DNA of 64,000 nt from Acinetobacter soli (GCF_000760595.1 NZ_BBNM01000004.1:186001-250000), one strand, 5' to 3'; counted from the first letter of the stretch, positions 36,134 through 46,589 are shown. A program made the numbers and translations. The notes: generated from the sequence alone by a model not told the origin.

Positions 36134-36221
36134 AGCACCCTATCTCATTCTAAGATTTTAATTTCAAATTAAAAATATAAGATCACTCTTAAATTCTGCT
36201 TGCTAATCAAATCGAAATAAA

Positions 36222-36240
36222 GATAATAAGAATCATTTTT
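36222..36240. promoter_or_regulatory. Fur box upstream of siderophore receptor
   Basis: GATAATAAGAATCATTTTT closely follows the 19-bp Fur consensus (GATAATGATAATCATTATC). It lies about 25 bp before the receptor start codon, so iron-repressed expression is expected. Confidence 0.75.
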
Positions 36241-36264
36241 AACAGCGACTGCCTGAGCATCATC

Positions 36265-38436
36265 ATGCACAAATTGAATTGTTTATCGCATGCAATCTAT
36301 ATCGTTCTTTTTACAGGTTTATCTACAAGTGCTTGGGCAGAAGAAATAACGCAATCAGATGTTGCTACATCTTCAAATATTTTACCCACTATTTCATTAC
36401 AGGCAGATTCGAATCAGAAAAAATATGCTGCAACCCAAGCAAGTTCAGCACTGAAATCTGATGCACCGTTATTTAAAACCCCGCAATCTGTTAGTGTCAT
36501 TACGCGAGAACAACTCGATCAAAAGCAAGCAACTACACTTTCACAAGCCATCAATGGTGTTGCTGGGGTCAGTGCTGGCTATTTAGGGCGTAGAGGATGG
36601 GACGATTTTATTATTCGTGGTCAAAATTCGTCTGATCAAGTGTATATCGATGGACTTCGACAAAGCCAGTCACCCTTAGATGGTGTTGCAGTCGATTTAT
36701 CTGGTATGGATCAAGTTCAGGTCATTAAAGGGCCAGCGTCTGTGAACTTTGGATTGGTGCAACCAGGTGGCATGGTCAATTTAGTGACTAAACGTCCACA
36801 AGCCGAAAATTTTGCAACTGCTGATCTGAGCTACGGAAGCTACAACTTCAAACAAGCCACATTTGATTTGAACTATGCGCCAAAGCAAACTGAAAAAGGT
36901 GCATTCAGACTGACAGGTCGTGTTTCCGATCAAGACGATCCAACCGACTATGTGTACTTTAAAAACTTTTATATCTCGCCTTCTTATAATTTCGATTTGG
37001 GCGATAAAGCCGAACTATCGGTGATTGCCAGCTATCAACATCGAGAATATTTACGTCAACAAGGTTTACCATTGATTGGCACCTTAAAATCCAATCCGAA
37101 TGGCGCGATTGACCGAAGCTTATATTTAGGTGAGCCAACTTTTGGTGGGTATGAAGCAGATGTTTACCGCACTGGCTGGAATTATAAATACAAGTTTGAT
37201 AACGGCTGGACATTTAATCAAAATGCAGCGGTTCAGCAACTGAAATCGACTGGTCGGGTTGTGTTTACACAAACCGGTACAAACTTCTGGGTCAATACCA
37301 CACCTGCTTATACCACACTTAATCGAACCAATAACGGGCGTTATCAAAGTCATGATACACTGACTTACTCATTAGATAACAGCTTCCAGCGCGCGTTTAA
37401 TTTACTGGGTATGCAGCATGATCTCAGCATTGGTGTTGATGCCATGCAGTCAAAAGACGATTATATCAATGATCGATATACCACAGGAAATTTAAACGTT
37501 TACAACCCTGTGTATGGGCAAGCAGTTAAATATGTAGCAATAAATAGTACCGAAGATATTAACCGTTTACGCTATAGCGGTTTATATGTGCGTGATCGTA
37601 TTAACCTAACAGATCAACTGGTACTTAGCCTTGCAGGACGTCAAGACTGGGCCGAGGTATCAACGCAAAATGTCTCCAAGTCAGGAGTTGCAGCCAAAGG
37701 ACTGACCGATCGAAACTCATATAACAAGTTTACCGGAAATGTGGGGCTGCTCTACAGCATCAATGATATCGTGGCTCCTTACGCCAGTTATGCCACGTCG
37801 TTTCTTCCGAATACGCGTACCGATGTCAATGGCAGCATTCTGGCACCAGAAACTGGTCAGCAGGCTGAGATTGGTGTAAAACTACAAAGCCCGAACCAGT
37901 TGGTTCAAGGGAGTCTGGCCTTATACGATTTACGTCGTCAAAACGTTGCAGTCAGCGACCCGAATAATACATCTGCTTACGTGCTTAATGGCGAGCAATT
38001 AACCCGTGGTATTGAAGCAGAGCTCAGTGCCACGGTCATTGAGCGCATGCGATTAACAGCCAGTTTTAGCCATATGTTTGACTCAAAAATTACCAAAGAT
38101 TCGGTTGCGAGCAATGTAGGTGCAGCACTCGATAATGTCCCTCAAAATAGCTATAGTCTCTCATCACGTTATTATCTGACTGATTTAATATCGGGATGGT
38201 TCATCGGTGCTGGCATTCGAGGTGAAAGCTCAAAATCGTATAAAGGACTCGATGTACACACACCATCTTATTTACTCTACGATGCCGAAGCAGGTTACGA
38301 AGCAACACGCTGGGGCGCGCAATTGTCGATTAAAAATTTGTTTGATAAAGACTATTATGCAGGATTACTCAATGCCAATATGGTGACCTTGGGTGATCCA
38401 CGTCAAATTAACTTTACGGTCAAATTTAAATATTAA
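36265..38436 (+). CDS. TonB-dependent siderophore receptor
   Basis: The 723-residue outer-membrane receptor has a signal peptide ending near SAWA (about residue 25). The TonB box/plug region contains FKTPQSVSVITREQLDQK and INGVAGVSAGYLGRRGWDDF. The barrel ends in KFKY with a C-terminal aromatic. It belongs to the FhuE/FpvA-like ferric siderophore group, probably hydroxamate or related. The Fur box just upstream supports iron control. No siderophore biosynthesis gene is nearby, so it likely takes up an exogenous siderophore. Confidence 0.87.
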   Translation: MHKLNCLSHAIYIVLFTGLSTSAWAEEITQSDVATSSNILPTISLQADSNQKKYAATQASSALKSDAPLFKTPQSVSVITREQLDQKQATTLSQAINGVAGVSAGYLGRRGWDDFIIRGQNSSDQVYIDGLRQSQSPLDGVAVDLSGMDQVQVIKGPASVNFGLVQPGGMVNLVTKRPQAENFATADLSYGSYNFKQATFDLNYAPKQTEKGAFRLTGRVSDQDDPTDYVYFKNFYISPSYNFDLGDKAELSVIASYQHREYLRQQGLPLIGTLKSNPNGAIDRSLYLGEPTFGGYEADVYRTGWNYKYKFDNGWTFNQNAAVQQLKSTGRVVFTQTGTNFWVNTTPAYTTLNRTNNGRYQSHDTLTYSLDNSFQRAFNLLGMQHDLSIGVDAMQSKDDYINDRYTTGNLNVYNPVYGQAVKYVAINSTEDINRLRYSGLYVRDRINLTDQLVLSLAGRQDWAEVSTQNVSKSGVAAKGLTDRNSYNKFTGNVGLLYSINDIVAPYASYATSFLPNTRTDVNGSILAPETGQQAEIGVKLQSPNQLVQGSLALYDLRRQNVAVSDPNNTSAYVLNGEQLTRGIEAELSATVIERMRLTASFSHMFDSKITKDSVASNVGAALDNVPQNSYSLSSRYYLTDLISGWFIGAGIRGESSKSYKGLDVHTPSYLLYDAEAGYEATRWGAQLSIKNLFDKDYYAGLLNANMVTLGDPRQINFTVKFKY

Positions 38437-38618
38437 TTGTTCAGTCAGTAGATCACTCCAAAGTGATTTTGGATAAACAAACATTAAATACCGAGTCTAT
38501 TCATGTCTTATTTGTAATTGAGGTGTGTTTACACTCGGTGTTCAAACTTTAAGATAAAATCTCTTGTCTTTCACCTTAACGACATTAAACTATGCGCACT
38601 GATTTGGGCGTGAGTTTT

Positions 38619-39179
38619 ATGAAAAAGCAAATTGCAAAAATGATTTTTAAATTGTCTGGTTGGAGCTATCACATTGAGCCAGAGATTCTTGAAAATAAGC
38701 AGGTCATTATTGGATTTGAACATACATCTAATCTTGATGCTGTACTCTCAGTTGCTTTGTTTGAAATTTTAGAAATTAAAATTCATACCCTGATTAAAAA
38801 AGAGCTCTTTCAGGGACCACTCAAACCACTTTTAGAAAAACTCGGCGGTATTGCGGTTGATCGCCATTCAAAATCAGATATCGTCTCGCAAATGGTCAAG
38901 CTATTTGAGCAAAATGATCGATTTAATCTGGTGATTGCACCTCAAGCAACGCGAGCAAAAGACGGCTCTACACGCAAACCGATTCGTACTGGTTTCTGGC
39001 ACATCGCGCGTGCGGCAAATGTTCCAATTGTGTTGATGTATGCCAATCCTATTACTAAAGAAGGCGGTATTTTAGGCAAAATTTATCCAGAAAATCTTGA
39101 AGCAGACCTTAAGCTTATTCAGGCACTTTATAAAGAAAAAGTCGGCTTAGATATCTGTATTCCAGAACAATCAAATTAA
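38619..39179 (+). CDS. 1-acyl-glycerol-3-phosphate acyltransferase family protein
   Basis: The product is about 186 residues from the ATG at 38619, which has GTGAG upstream; an earlier ATG at 38592 lacks a ribosome binding site. The acyltransferase HX4D motif is HTSNLD near residue 35. The second block VIAPQATRAKDGSTRKPIRTGF matches the short PlsC-like proteins that lack N-terminal membrane helices. A role in phospholipid acylation is plausible; the acceptor is unknown. It is a single gene between the receptor and yebC. Confidence 0.78.
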   Translation: MKKQIAKMIFKLSGWSYHIEPEILENKQVIIGFEHTSNLDAVLSVALFEILEIKIHTLIKKELFQGPLKPLLEKLGGIAVDRHSKSDIVSQMVKLFEQNDRFNLVIAPQATRAKDGSTRKPIRTGFWHIARAANVPIVLMYANPITKEGGILGKIYPENLEADLKLIQALYKEKVGLDICIPEQSN

Positions 39180-39326
39180 CGATCAAAGCTGTATTTATTA
39201 CGTTTTTATCTGACCAATCGATTATTTTCTCTATCAACAGGCACTTTCTTCAAAAAATATGCTTATGGTAGAATTACAAACATTTGATCTGGTAATGGTA
39301 CCAATCTGTAAGGAGCATATTTCAAC

Positions 39327-40076
39327 ATGGCAGGTCATTCCAAGTGGGCAAACACCAAGCATCGTAAAGCAAAACAAGATGCAAGCCGTGCTAAAGTTTT
39401 CACAAAATATATTCGTGAAATTGTAACTGCGGCAAAACTAGGCGGTGGTGATGCAGCCAGCAACCCTCGTTTACGTGCGGTCGTTGAAAAAGCTTTATCT
39501 GTAAATATGACACGTGACGCGATCAACCGTGCGATTCAGCGTGGTGCTGGCGGTGAAGACAATGATGATCTGAACGAAGTAACCTACGAGGGGTACGGTG
39601 TCGGTGGTGTTGCAGTTCTGGTCGAAACCATGACAGACAATCTTAACCGTACAGTACCAGATGTTCGTCACTGCTTCAGTAAAACCAACGGTAATTTGGG
39701 GACTAACGGTTCGGTTTCGTATCTGTTTACCAAGCGTGGTGAAATCAGCTTTGAAGATGTCAGTTTAGAAGACAAAATCATGGAAATCGCACTCGAAGCG
39801 GGCGCTGAAGATATCGAAGTGGAAGAAGATGGCATTTTGGTCATCACAACACCAGAGAGCTTTGGTGATGTTCAGGATGCACTTGCAGCAGCAGGCCTGA
39901 AATCTGACAATGCAGAAGTAGTGATGAGTCCATCGACCAAAGCTGAAATTACCGATATCGACCAAGCGAAACAAATCTTAAAAATGATCGATATGCTTGA
40001 AGATCTGGACGATGTTCAAAACGTTTATACAAACGTTGAATTTTCAGACGAAGTTTTGGCTCAACTTGATGCCTAA
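39327..40076 (+). CDS. yebC: YebC/PmpR-family protein
   Basis: The 249-residue protein has the universal start [17 protein letters not shown] and the typical [19 protein letters not shown] and [16 protein letters not shown] motifs. Family members were described as DNA-binding regulators and more recently linked to translation of proline-rich stretches. The upstream sequence has AAGGAG 8-9 nt before the ATG. A strong terminator follows directly. Confidence 0.95.
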   Translation: MAGHSKWANTKHRKAKQDASRAKVFTKYIREIVTAAKLGGGDAASNPRLRAVVEKALSVNMTRDAINRAIQRGAGGEDNDDLNEVTYEGYGVGGVAVLVETMTDNLNRTVPDVRHCFSKTNGNLGTNGSVSYLFTKRGEISFEDVSLEDKIMEIALEAGAEDIEVEEDGILVITTPESFGDVQDALAAAGLKSDNAEVVMSPSTKAEITDIDQAKQILKMIDMLEDLDDVQNVYTNVEFSDEVLAQLDA

Positions 40077-40084
40077 ATAATATG

Positions 40085-40112
40085 AAACGCACCGCACAGG
40101 TGCGTTTTTTTT
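40085..40112 (+). terminator. Rho-independent terminator after yebC
   Basis: AACGCACC pairs with GGTGCGTT around a GCACA loop and is followed by eight T residues. It overlaps the 3' end of the convergent Lrp-type gene. Confidence 0.9.
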
Positions 40113-40581
40113 AAACTTTATTGAGTAGCTTATAACAATTAAAGACGTTGTATTCTTTAATCACAAAACTTGAATGTAAGGCTACGACATTATCAATTTT
40201 ACCAATACGGCGTAGCAAAATATCACTGTAATTATCCATATCACGCGCAACAAGTTCTAAAATAAAATCTGCGCTCTGCCCTGTGACCAAAAACGCATTG
40301 GTGACTTCCGGGATATCCTCAAGTTCAGTTAAAAACTTATCAAAAGTTTCGGTATCGTGTTTGCTTAAAGAAACTTGAAGCAAAATATGTAAAGAAAATC
40401 CAAGCTTAACAAAATTAATATCACGCTTGAGATTACTCATGATTTTGGATTCAATTAAATGCTTGATCCGTCGATGCACTGAACTGACCGAGAGGTTAAT
40501 CCGTTCTGACAACTCATTCAGGTTGAGATCTTCATGGGTCAATATCTCAAGAATCTGTTTGTCGTAACGATCAAGCTCCAT
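40111..40581 (-). CDS. Lrp/AsnC-family transcriptional regulator
   Basis: The product is 156 residues from the ATG at 40581, chosen because GGGGAG lies 5 nt upstream and the length is typical; an upstream ATG would add 27 residues. The helix-turn-helix is at about residues 18-45 (LNELSERINLSVSSVHRRI). The RAM ligand domain follows (AFLVTGQSADFILELVARDM). It is divergent from the DcaP-like porin with a 403-bp spacer and may control it. The spacer has a 16-bp inverted repeat that could be its operator. Confidence 0.87.
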   Translation of the reverse strand: MELDRYDKQILEILTHEDLNLNELSERINLSVSSVHRRIKHLIESKIMSNLKRDINFVKLGFSLHILLQVSLSKHDTETFDKFLTELEDIPEVTNAFLVTGQSADFILELVARDMDNYSDILLRRIGKIDNVVALHSSFVIKEYNVFNCYKLLNKV

Positions 40582-40984
40582 AACTGCTCCCCACTTATCT
40601 TTCATGATTTTAATGACTTCTGGCCATTGTATTGTAGTTTTGAGCATTCTCAAAAAATACATTCACTTTATAGTGAAAAGTACATATAAAAAAATTGAAC
40701 GAGCTTGTAAAAATTTCATCTAAGACGATGCTTGACCTGAAAGTGTAAAGTTAAGTATCTTTTTTGTGCTTTAAGTAAAATATTTCAAAATATTGCTTCT
40801 TTTTAGACCTTAGTAATATTGACTTGTAACAATAAAATACAGGATTATTAAGCGAAGCTACATTGAAGTAGTTTTTTTAGACAAAAGGGAACGTTTATTA
40901 ACAATTTTTAAGGAATTGGCATTCTTTTTGTTATGTAAATCCCAAAAGTAAGTTTTACTTTTTTTAATAATTAACGGAGTTATC
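40582..40984. promoter_or_regulatory. Lrp/porin divergent spacer with inverted repeat
   Basis: This 403-bp AT-rich spacer separates the Lrp gene and the porin gene. TTCACTTTATAGTGAA at 40662-40677 is a perfect 6-bp inverted repeat with a 4-nt centre, about 80 bp before the Lrp start, suited to autoregulation. The rest should hold the strong porin promoter (TTGACT near 40820). No coding sequence was recognised. Confidence 0.45.
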
Positions 40985-42391
40985 GTGAATAAACTTAAAA
41001 CTTTAGCCCTTAGCATGGGTACTATCGGGCTATCCTCTCTCGCCATTCCTGCTTACGCAGCGAGCAACACTGAAGTGGATGCTTTACGTAAAGAAGTCAA
41101 TGAACTTAAACAGTTGGTTCAACAATTATCTACACAGCAAAAAGCTGCACCTGTCGTGATGGCTCCACCACCAGCTCCAGCGCCAATGGTTGCCGCAGCA
41201 CCAGCACCGAAAGCACCAAGTAATGCAAAACCAGGTTGGTTCACGTTACCTGATGGTCAAACACAAGTTAAATTCTACGGCAGTATCCGTGCTGACTCAA
41301 CTTATGACTTTGAAGGTACAAGTAGCGATACAACTAATATTAACAATCCTACAAACAAAGTACCATTAAACTCTGTTAATGCAACTCAGGATGCGCTAAA
41401 TGTATCTGCTGCACCAACACGAGTGGGTGTTGAATTTTCACGCCCAACAAGCTTGGGTGAATTAAACGGTAAAATCGAAGCCGACTTTGCCGGCGGTATT
41501 TCTGGTAATAGTTCACAAACAACCAACGGTAATGGCGCACTACGTGTTCGTCATGCTTACGTTTCTTTAGGTAAATGGTTGGCAGGTCAAACCACTTCAC
41601 CATTTGTAAACGTAGATACAGCGCCAGAGTCAGTTGACTTTAACGGCCCTATGGGGTATGGCTCTACACGTACGGTACAGGTGCGTTATACACAACCAAT
41701 CGATGCTAACCAAAAAGTATTATTAGCATTGGAAGGTGGTGATGTAGATAACATTACTACAGGTAATTCAACTGTTAACGCAGCTGGTGTAACATCTTCT
41801 GGCGGTAACCGCTTCCCAGCTCTAACTGCACGTTATGATTATAAAACTGCAGACAATAAATTCTTGGGTCAAGCTCACGCGCTTTTACACGAAAACCGTA
41901 TTTCAACCAATGACAGCAATGATGAAGAAAAACTAGGCTGGGGTGTTGGTTTAGGTGCAAAATATAAAGTGACTGACGTAGACACTTTATTCGCTAACTA
42001 CTACCACGTAAAAGGCGATAGCCGCTACTTGATCTACACAAATCCAGCATACGTTGCATCAAAGAACACTGACGGCAGCTTAAATATTGGTGAAAGTGAG
42101 TTTGATTCTGCACTTGTAGGTTATTCACGCACTTGGAATCCTAAGTGGAGATCAACAATTGCGGCCGGTGGGATCTGGTATAAAGATGACGGTGCATATG
42201 CTAATTTTGCTGTAAACACTGGCAGTACCTCGTTAAATAAAGACCTATACAACATCCTAATTAACTCATTCTACACACCAGTGAAGAACGTTGATTTAGG
42301 TGTTGAATACACTTATGGTCAACGTAAAACTTTCCTTGATCAAAAAGGCGACTACTCACGTCTTAACTTGATGGCGAAGTATAGCTTCTAA
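40985..42391 (+). CDS. DcaP-like trimeric outer-membrane porin
   Basis: The 468-residue protein has a signal peptide ending AYAAS (about residue 25). An N-terminal coiled coil (VDALRKEVNELKQLVQQL) and a Pro/Ala-rich linker follow. The barrel begins TQVKFYGSIRADSTYDFEG and ends in a terminal phenylalanine. This architecture matches Acinetobacter DcaP-family porins, which take up dicarboxylates and some other small acids. A perfect terminator follows. The neighbouring glutamate/aspartate transporter would be a natural inner-membrane partner, though that link is inference. Confidence 0.87.
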   Translation: MNKLKTLALSMGTIGLSSLAIPAYAASNTEVDALRKEVNELKQLVQQLSTQQKAAPVVMAPPPAPAPMVAAAPAPKAPSNAKPGWFTLPDGQTQVKFYGSIRADSTYDFEGTSSDTTNINNPTNKVPLNSVNATQDALNVSAAPTRVGVEFSRPTSLGELNGKIEADFAGGISGNSSQTTNGNGALRVRHAYVSLGKWLAGQTTSPFVNVDTAPESVDFNGPMGYGSTRTVQVRYTQPIDANQKVLLALEGGDVDNITTGNSTVNAAGVTSSGGNRFPALTARYDYKTADNKFLGQAHALLHENRISTNDSNDEEKLGWGVGLGAKYKVTDVDTLFANYYHVKGDSRYLIYTNPAYVASKNTDGSLNIGESEFDSALVGYSRTWNPKWRSTIAAGGIWYKDDGAYANFAVNTGSTSLNKDLYNILINSFYTPVKNVDLGVEYTYGQRKTFLDQKGDYSRLNLMAKYSF

Positions 42392-42411
42392 TTTAAGCTA
42401 AACGAGCATCT

Positions 42412-42440
42412 AAAAAACCCTGCATATGCAGGGTTTTTTA
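42412..42440 (+). terminator. Terminator after DcaP-like porin
   Basis: A perfect palindrome, AAAAAACCCTGCA with TGCAGGGTTTTTT, sits 20 bp after the porin stop and ends in a T run. Confidence 0.9.
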
Positions 42441-42689
42441 ATACGCTTTAAAACGAAACTATGAAGATAATCAAGTTACTCATAAAATAAGACGTATAAT
42501 TACAACTAAACTGCCTTTTGATTCATCTATCTCATGTATACGTTATAAACGCTTTAATACTCAAATCAAATCGCTTAACTAAGCTTATATTTTTATTTAT
42601 GATTTAGCTAAGCGATCAAAAGCTGCAATCAAATTAAAGTTGCGAACAAAATTCTGTTTTAAGATTTGCAAAGTTACTTTCTAAATAAA

Positions 42690-42717
42690 AAACCCAGTCA
42701 CTTGACTGGGCTTTTTT
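42690..42717. terminator. Bidirectional terminator after gltL
   Basis: CCCAGTCA and TGACTGGG pair around two bases. A and T tracts on both sides let it act in either direction. It lies 20 bp beyond the gltL stop. Confidence 0.88.
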
Positions 42718-42736
42718 AATGCTTGTGCTAAGCAGA

Positions 42737-43480
42737 TTAATGCATGGCTTGAATCTTGTCTAAGAATAATTTGGCACGTTCATGACGTGCATCAAGATTA
42801 CCAAAGAACTCAGATGTTGGGCAATCTTCAAGAATCATGCCTTGATCCATGAAAATTAATCGGTTTGAAACTCTTTTCGCAAAGCCCATTTCGTGTGTCA
42901 CACACATCATGGTCATTCCTTCGTTAGCGAGTTGAACCATTACATCTAACACCTCACCCACCATCTCTGGATCGAGTGCGGAAGTTGGCTCATCAAACAA
43001 CATACAAATTGGGTCCATTGAAAGACCGCGTGCAATTGCAACACGTTGCTGCTGACCACCAGAAAGCTGACCCGGAAATTTATCCTTGTGTGCCAAAAGC
43101 CCTACTCGGTCTAAATATCCCAATCCCTTTTTGCGAGCTTCTTCTTTCGAGCGCTTTAAAACTTTAACTTGTGCCACAGTCAAATTTTCAAGCACAGTCA
43201 TATGCGGAAATAACTCGAAATGCTGAAACACCATTCCCACACGCGAACGGAATTTTGCAAGATTGGTTTTTGGATCACGCAAAGAAGTACCATCAACAAA
43301 AATATCGCCCTTTTGAATTGGCTCTAATGCATTCACGGTTTTAATTAATGTTGACTTACCTGAACCAGATGGTCCGCATACTACTACCACATCGCCTTTT
43401 TCAATACTGGTTGTACAGTCAGTGAGTACTTGGAAATCACCATACCATTTAGAGATATGTTGGATGTCTATCATTGGCAT
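42737..43480 (-). CDS. gltL: Glutamate/aspartate ABC transporter ATP-binding protein
   Basis: The 247-residue ATPase has Walker [10 protein letters not shown] (about residue 36), signature [16 protein letters not shown], Walker [16 protein letters not shown] and the switch histidine in VTHEMGF. It belongs to the polar amino-acid (GlnQ/GltL) group. It is the last gene of gltIJKL, 13 bp after the permease gene. It energises import together with GltJ and GltK. Confidence 0.92.
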   Translation of the reverse strand: MPMIDIQHISKWYGDFQVLTDCTTSIEKGDVVVVCGPSGSGKSTLIKTVNALEPIQKGDIFVDGTSLRDPKTNLAKFRSRVGMVFQHFELFPHMTVLENLTVAQVKVLKRSKEEARKKGLGYLDRVGLLAHKDKFPGQLSGGQQQRVAIARGLSMDPICMLFDEPTSALDPEMVGEVLDVMVQLANEGMTMMCVTHEMGFAKRVSNRLIFMDQGMILEDCPTSEFFGNLDARHERAKLFLDKIQAMH

Positions 43481-43493
43481 TTAAAATCTCCAA

Positions 43494-44171
43494 TTAGCGA
43501 ATAATGGCAATTTTTTGCTGTAATCGTTTTACAAGTCTTGAAAGCAAGAACGAACTACAGAAATAAACCACTGCTACAATTAAATAAAAGGTTGCTTTTG
43601 TTTCAGGACCATAAGTATTGGCAAGCGTGTCGGCACGACCTAAGAAGTCTGGTGCACTAATTACATAGACCAATGACACATCCTGAAAAAGAATAATGGT
43701 TTGGGTCAACAGTACAGGTAGCATGTTACGAAATGCTTGTGGTAACACCACATATTTCATCGATTGACCATAAGTAAAACCGAGTGCATAACCTGCGTTG
43801 ACCTGTCCGCGCGAAACGGATTGAATACCTGAACGCACAATTTCCGAGAAAAACGCAGCTTCAAAAATTGCAAACGTAATGACACTCGAAAACAGTGGCC
43901 CCCAATACGTATCAGACTGGAATTCAAATACTTTTGGAAGTAAAAAGTAAAAGATAAAAATAACCTGAATCAGTGGAATACCACGAAATAGATCCACGTA
44001 GAATTTAGCAAAGTTACTTGCCACAACGTTATTCGATAGACGCATCATGGCCAAAGGTGTACCGATGATGATACCGCCTAGCATCGCAAGCACTGTAACG
44101 GTTAAGGTAAAAACAAAACCTTCTTTAAGTGCATTGATAACATCAGGAGATTGTAAAAGACTGAAATCCAT
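43494..44171 (-). CDS. gltK: Glutamate/aspartate ABC transporter permease
   Basis: The 225-residue permease has the HisM/GltK-type EAA loop (EIVRSGIQSVSRGQVNAGYALGF) near residue 110 and about five membrane helices. It starts two bases after gltJ ends and precedes gltL. Confidence 0.9.
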   Translation of the reverse strand: MDFSLLQSPDVINALKEGFVFTLTVTVLAMLGGIIIGTPLAMMRLSNNVVASNFAKFYVDLFRGIPLIQVIFIFYFLLPKVFEFQSDTYWGPLFSSVITFAIFEAAFFSEIVRSGIQSVSRGQVNAGYALGFTYGQSMKYVVLPQAFRNMLPVLLTQTIILFQDVSLVYVISAPDFLGRADTLANTYGPETKATFYLIVAVVYFCSSFLLSRLVKRLQQKIAIIR

Positions 44172-44173
44172 GG

Positions 44174-45016
44174 TTATTTCCCTCCCGAACCTAGGCCAGG
44201 AACTGCCATACGTTTTTCAATCCACGCCATAATAAATTTGATGGTGTAAGTGATGATCAGGTATACAGGCGTTGAAAGAATCAAAATAATAATATCTTGA
44301 GACGTTTCTTCGCGCATGGTTTTGGTATAAGCGAAAAAATTGAGTACACTTAGCGCATATAGAACGGCTGAGTTTTTAAACACGTTCATTGCTTCAGAGG
44401 TAATCGTCGGCCATACCGTGCGATAAGCAACGGGTAAAATCACATAGCGATAACTTTGGCCTGTGGTAAAACCCATTGCAGATGCTGCAAATTTTTGGCC
44501 ACGTGATACTGTGTTGATTCCGGCACGAATATGCTCTGATACACGCGCAGCAGTATATAAACCGAGTGCAAAAACACCAATAACCGCAGGATGATCATTC
44601 AGCAGGTTTTTCCACCATCCGCCGGCAACAACTTCTCCGCTCCCAGAGCTAAGTGTGGCTGGTAAAAGTTCAGGAAAAACGAAAGCCCAAAAGAAAAGTT
44701 GAACAATTAATGGGATATTACGGAAAATCTCAACGTACGTATCACCAATCAAAGCCAATGGCTTATTAGGTAAGGTACGTATAATTCCAAGTAAAGAACC
44801 CAAGAAGAATGCGATAAAGAATGCAGCAATTGCAGTCCATATCATGGTTAAAACACCTGAACCTAACATTTGAAGCCATGTTGGTGCATCGGCGTATTGA
44901 GAATAACTTGAGCTGCCTATCGCTTTACAGACCGATTCCGCCCAAGCTGCTTTTTCGACACTAAATTCGTTCGATTCAGCACAGAATACAGTCCAGTTTA
45001 ATGAGCCGACTGACAT
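44174..45016 (-). CDS. gltJ: Glutamate/aspartate ABC transporter permease
   Basis: The 280-residue permease has an N-terminal extension of about 45 residues before the first main helix (MLGSGVLTMIWTAIAAFFIAF), as in GltJ. The EAA loop is HIRAGINTVSRGQKFAASAMGF. It pairs with GltK to form the membrane channel. It lies 98 bp after gltI. Confidence 0.9.
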   Translation of the reverse strand: MSVGSLNWTVFCAESNEFSVEKAAWAESVCKAIGSSSYSQYADAPTWLQMLGSGVLTMIWTAIAAFFIAFFLGSLLGIIRTLPNKPLALIGDTYVEIFRNIPLIVQLFFWAFVFPELLPATLSSGSGEVVAGGWWKNLLNDHPAVIGVFALGLYTAARVSEHIRAGINTVSRGQKFAASAMGFTTGQSYRYVILPVAYRTVWPTITSEAMNVFKNSAVLYALSVLNFFAYTKTMREETSQDIIILILSTPVYLIITYTIKFIMAWIEKRMAVPGLGSGGK

Positions 45017-45114
45017 AAATGCCCCTTTTTAAAATATTAAAAATACAGCATGCATACAGTACACAAGTTACTGTATGCAAAATGGTTAGCTGCAAATCAA
45101 AAGAGTTTTAGGGC

Positions 45115-46008
45115 TTAAATGCCTTCATCAGTCGGATGTGCTTTCAATTTCTTGAAAGAAGCACTTTGTGCCATGTTCAGATTGGTATTTTTAGGTGGAA
45201 TTGGAGACTGGAACCATTTTTTATAAAGTTTATCCATTTGACCTGATTTCCACATACCAGTTACGGTGCGATCTGCAACCGCTTTGAATTTCGGATCATC
45301 TTTTGCAATCATGATGCCATATGGCTCAGAAGATAATACAGGGCCAACAATTGCAAATTCTTTCGGGTTAGATGATTTTGCAATCAAACCAGCCAAAATA
45401 TTGTCGTCCATCACAAATGCTGCTGCACGACCAGATGCCATCATAGAGAATGAGTCTGCGTGGTCTTTACCATAAATGTTTTGCACATTAATAGACTGAC
45501 CTTTTTCATTCATTTTGATGTATTTATCTGACGTTGTGCCTTGAGTGGTCACGACAGCTTTACCGTTCAGGTCAGCCAAGCTCTTAATACCTGAATTTGC
45601 TTTCACTGCCATACGCACTTCTGTTGCGTAGTAGTTTGTAGAGAATCCTACTTGCTGTTGGCGTTGTTTGGAGTTAGTGGTTGTACCACATTCCATGTCG
45701 ATATTGCCTGCAAGAAGTTCTGGAATACGTGTAGACGATGTAACTGCTTTGTATTCGACTTTCAAATTCGGCATTTTAAGCTCTTTCTTGATGTCGTTTG
45801 CGAAAGCATTACAAATATCTACCGCATAACCCACTGGTTTACCTGCGACAACATAGGAAATAGGATCCGATGACTCACGGTGTCCAATAATAATTTTTCC
45901 ACTGCTTTTAATTTTAGCCAAAGTATCCGCAGCTTGAACCTGAGTTGCTCCTCCAACTGTACAAATCATCAATGCCGATACAATTAGTGAGGTTGCAGAA
46001 TGTTTCAT
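45115..46008 (-). CDS. gltI: Glutamate/aspartate periplasmic binding protein
   Basis: The 297-residue protein has a signal peptide (cleavage near VQAAD, about residue 27). The solute-binding fold shows IIGHRESSDPISYV, MECGTTTNSKQRQQQVGFS, and a C-terminal KWFQSPIPPKNTNLNM typical of GltI. It captures glutamate or aspartate for the GltJKL importer. It is first in the operon; the 581-bp spacer upstream carries a CRP/Vfr-like palindrome. Confidence 0.92.
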   Translation of the reverse strand: MKHSATSLIVSALMICTVGGATQVQAADTLAKIKSSGKIIIGHRESSDPISYVVAGKPVGYAVDICNAFANDIKKELKMPNLKVEYKAVTSSTRIPELLAGNIDMECGTTTNSKQRQQQVGFSTNYYATEVRMAVKANSGIKSLADLNGKAVVTTQGTTSDKYIKMNEKGQSINVQNIYGKDHADSFSMMASGRAAAFVMDDNILAGLIAKSSNPKEFAIVGPVLSSEPYGIMIAKDDPKFKAVADRTVTGMWKSGQMDKLYKKWFQSPIPPKNTNLNMAQSASFKKLKAHPTDEGI

Positions 46009-46589
46009 AAAAACTCCTTGATTATATTTCGCTAAATTTTAAGACAGTTGTATATTATTCAACCTACCTAAAAAATAGCTCTCCTTTCGTTTAAAGCAAT
46101 TATCAAGCCAACTTTTAATTGTTGCTTATCATCGACCGATTCCACTATTTTTACATGCTTTCTTATCCTAATTGAAAGCACTTCATACAGTTTTTCGCTA
46201 GACTTTAGTCTTAGCTTTGATTGCTTTAGATTATTTTAACGCCAAAATCTTTTTTTTAAAGTTTTATTTTAAAAAAAATGTGATTTAAATCACATTAAAT
46301 TAAATTATTTGCATCTTTTTAGTGCCAGCTATATTCAGCATGCATCATTTTGAATCTATGCATTTTTTGCATATAAAGTGAACGAAATATCAGGAAAACC
46401 ATCATCACAAAATAAAATAATGAAAATAAATTTCATTCATTGTTAAGCTAAGCTTATTAAGCAGCACAAAGCAAAATCATTTGCGTACAAATGATTGAAT
46501 ACAAAAATATTATTGATTTTGTATTCAAACGTTTAAATCTTTAACTCAGTAGAAATTCGTTATTTTTGATGTGCCCTCTTGGATTGGCA
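46009..46589. promoter_or_regulatory. gltI upstream region with CRP/Vfr-like palindrome
   Basis: This 581-bp spacer lies upstream of gltI and after the end of the GST gene. AATGTGATTTAAATCACATT at 46277-46296 is a perfect 20-bp palindrome matching the TGTGA-N6-TCACA CRP consensus. It sits about 270 bp before gltI. The rest is AT-rich, with several TGCAT repeats near 46340-46375. No gene was recognised. Confidence 0.6.

Larger units (their letters stand above)
42392..42736. other. Intergenic region bounded by two terminators
   Basis: This 345-bp region lies between the convergent porin and gltL genes. Apart from the terminators at each end, it is AT-rich with no recognised gene or site. Confidence 0.6.
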
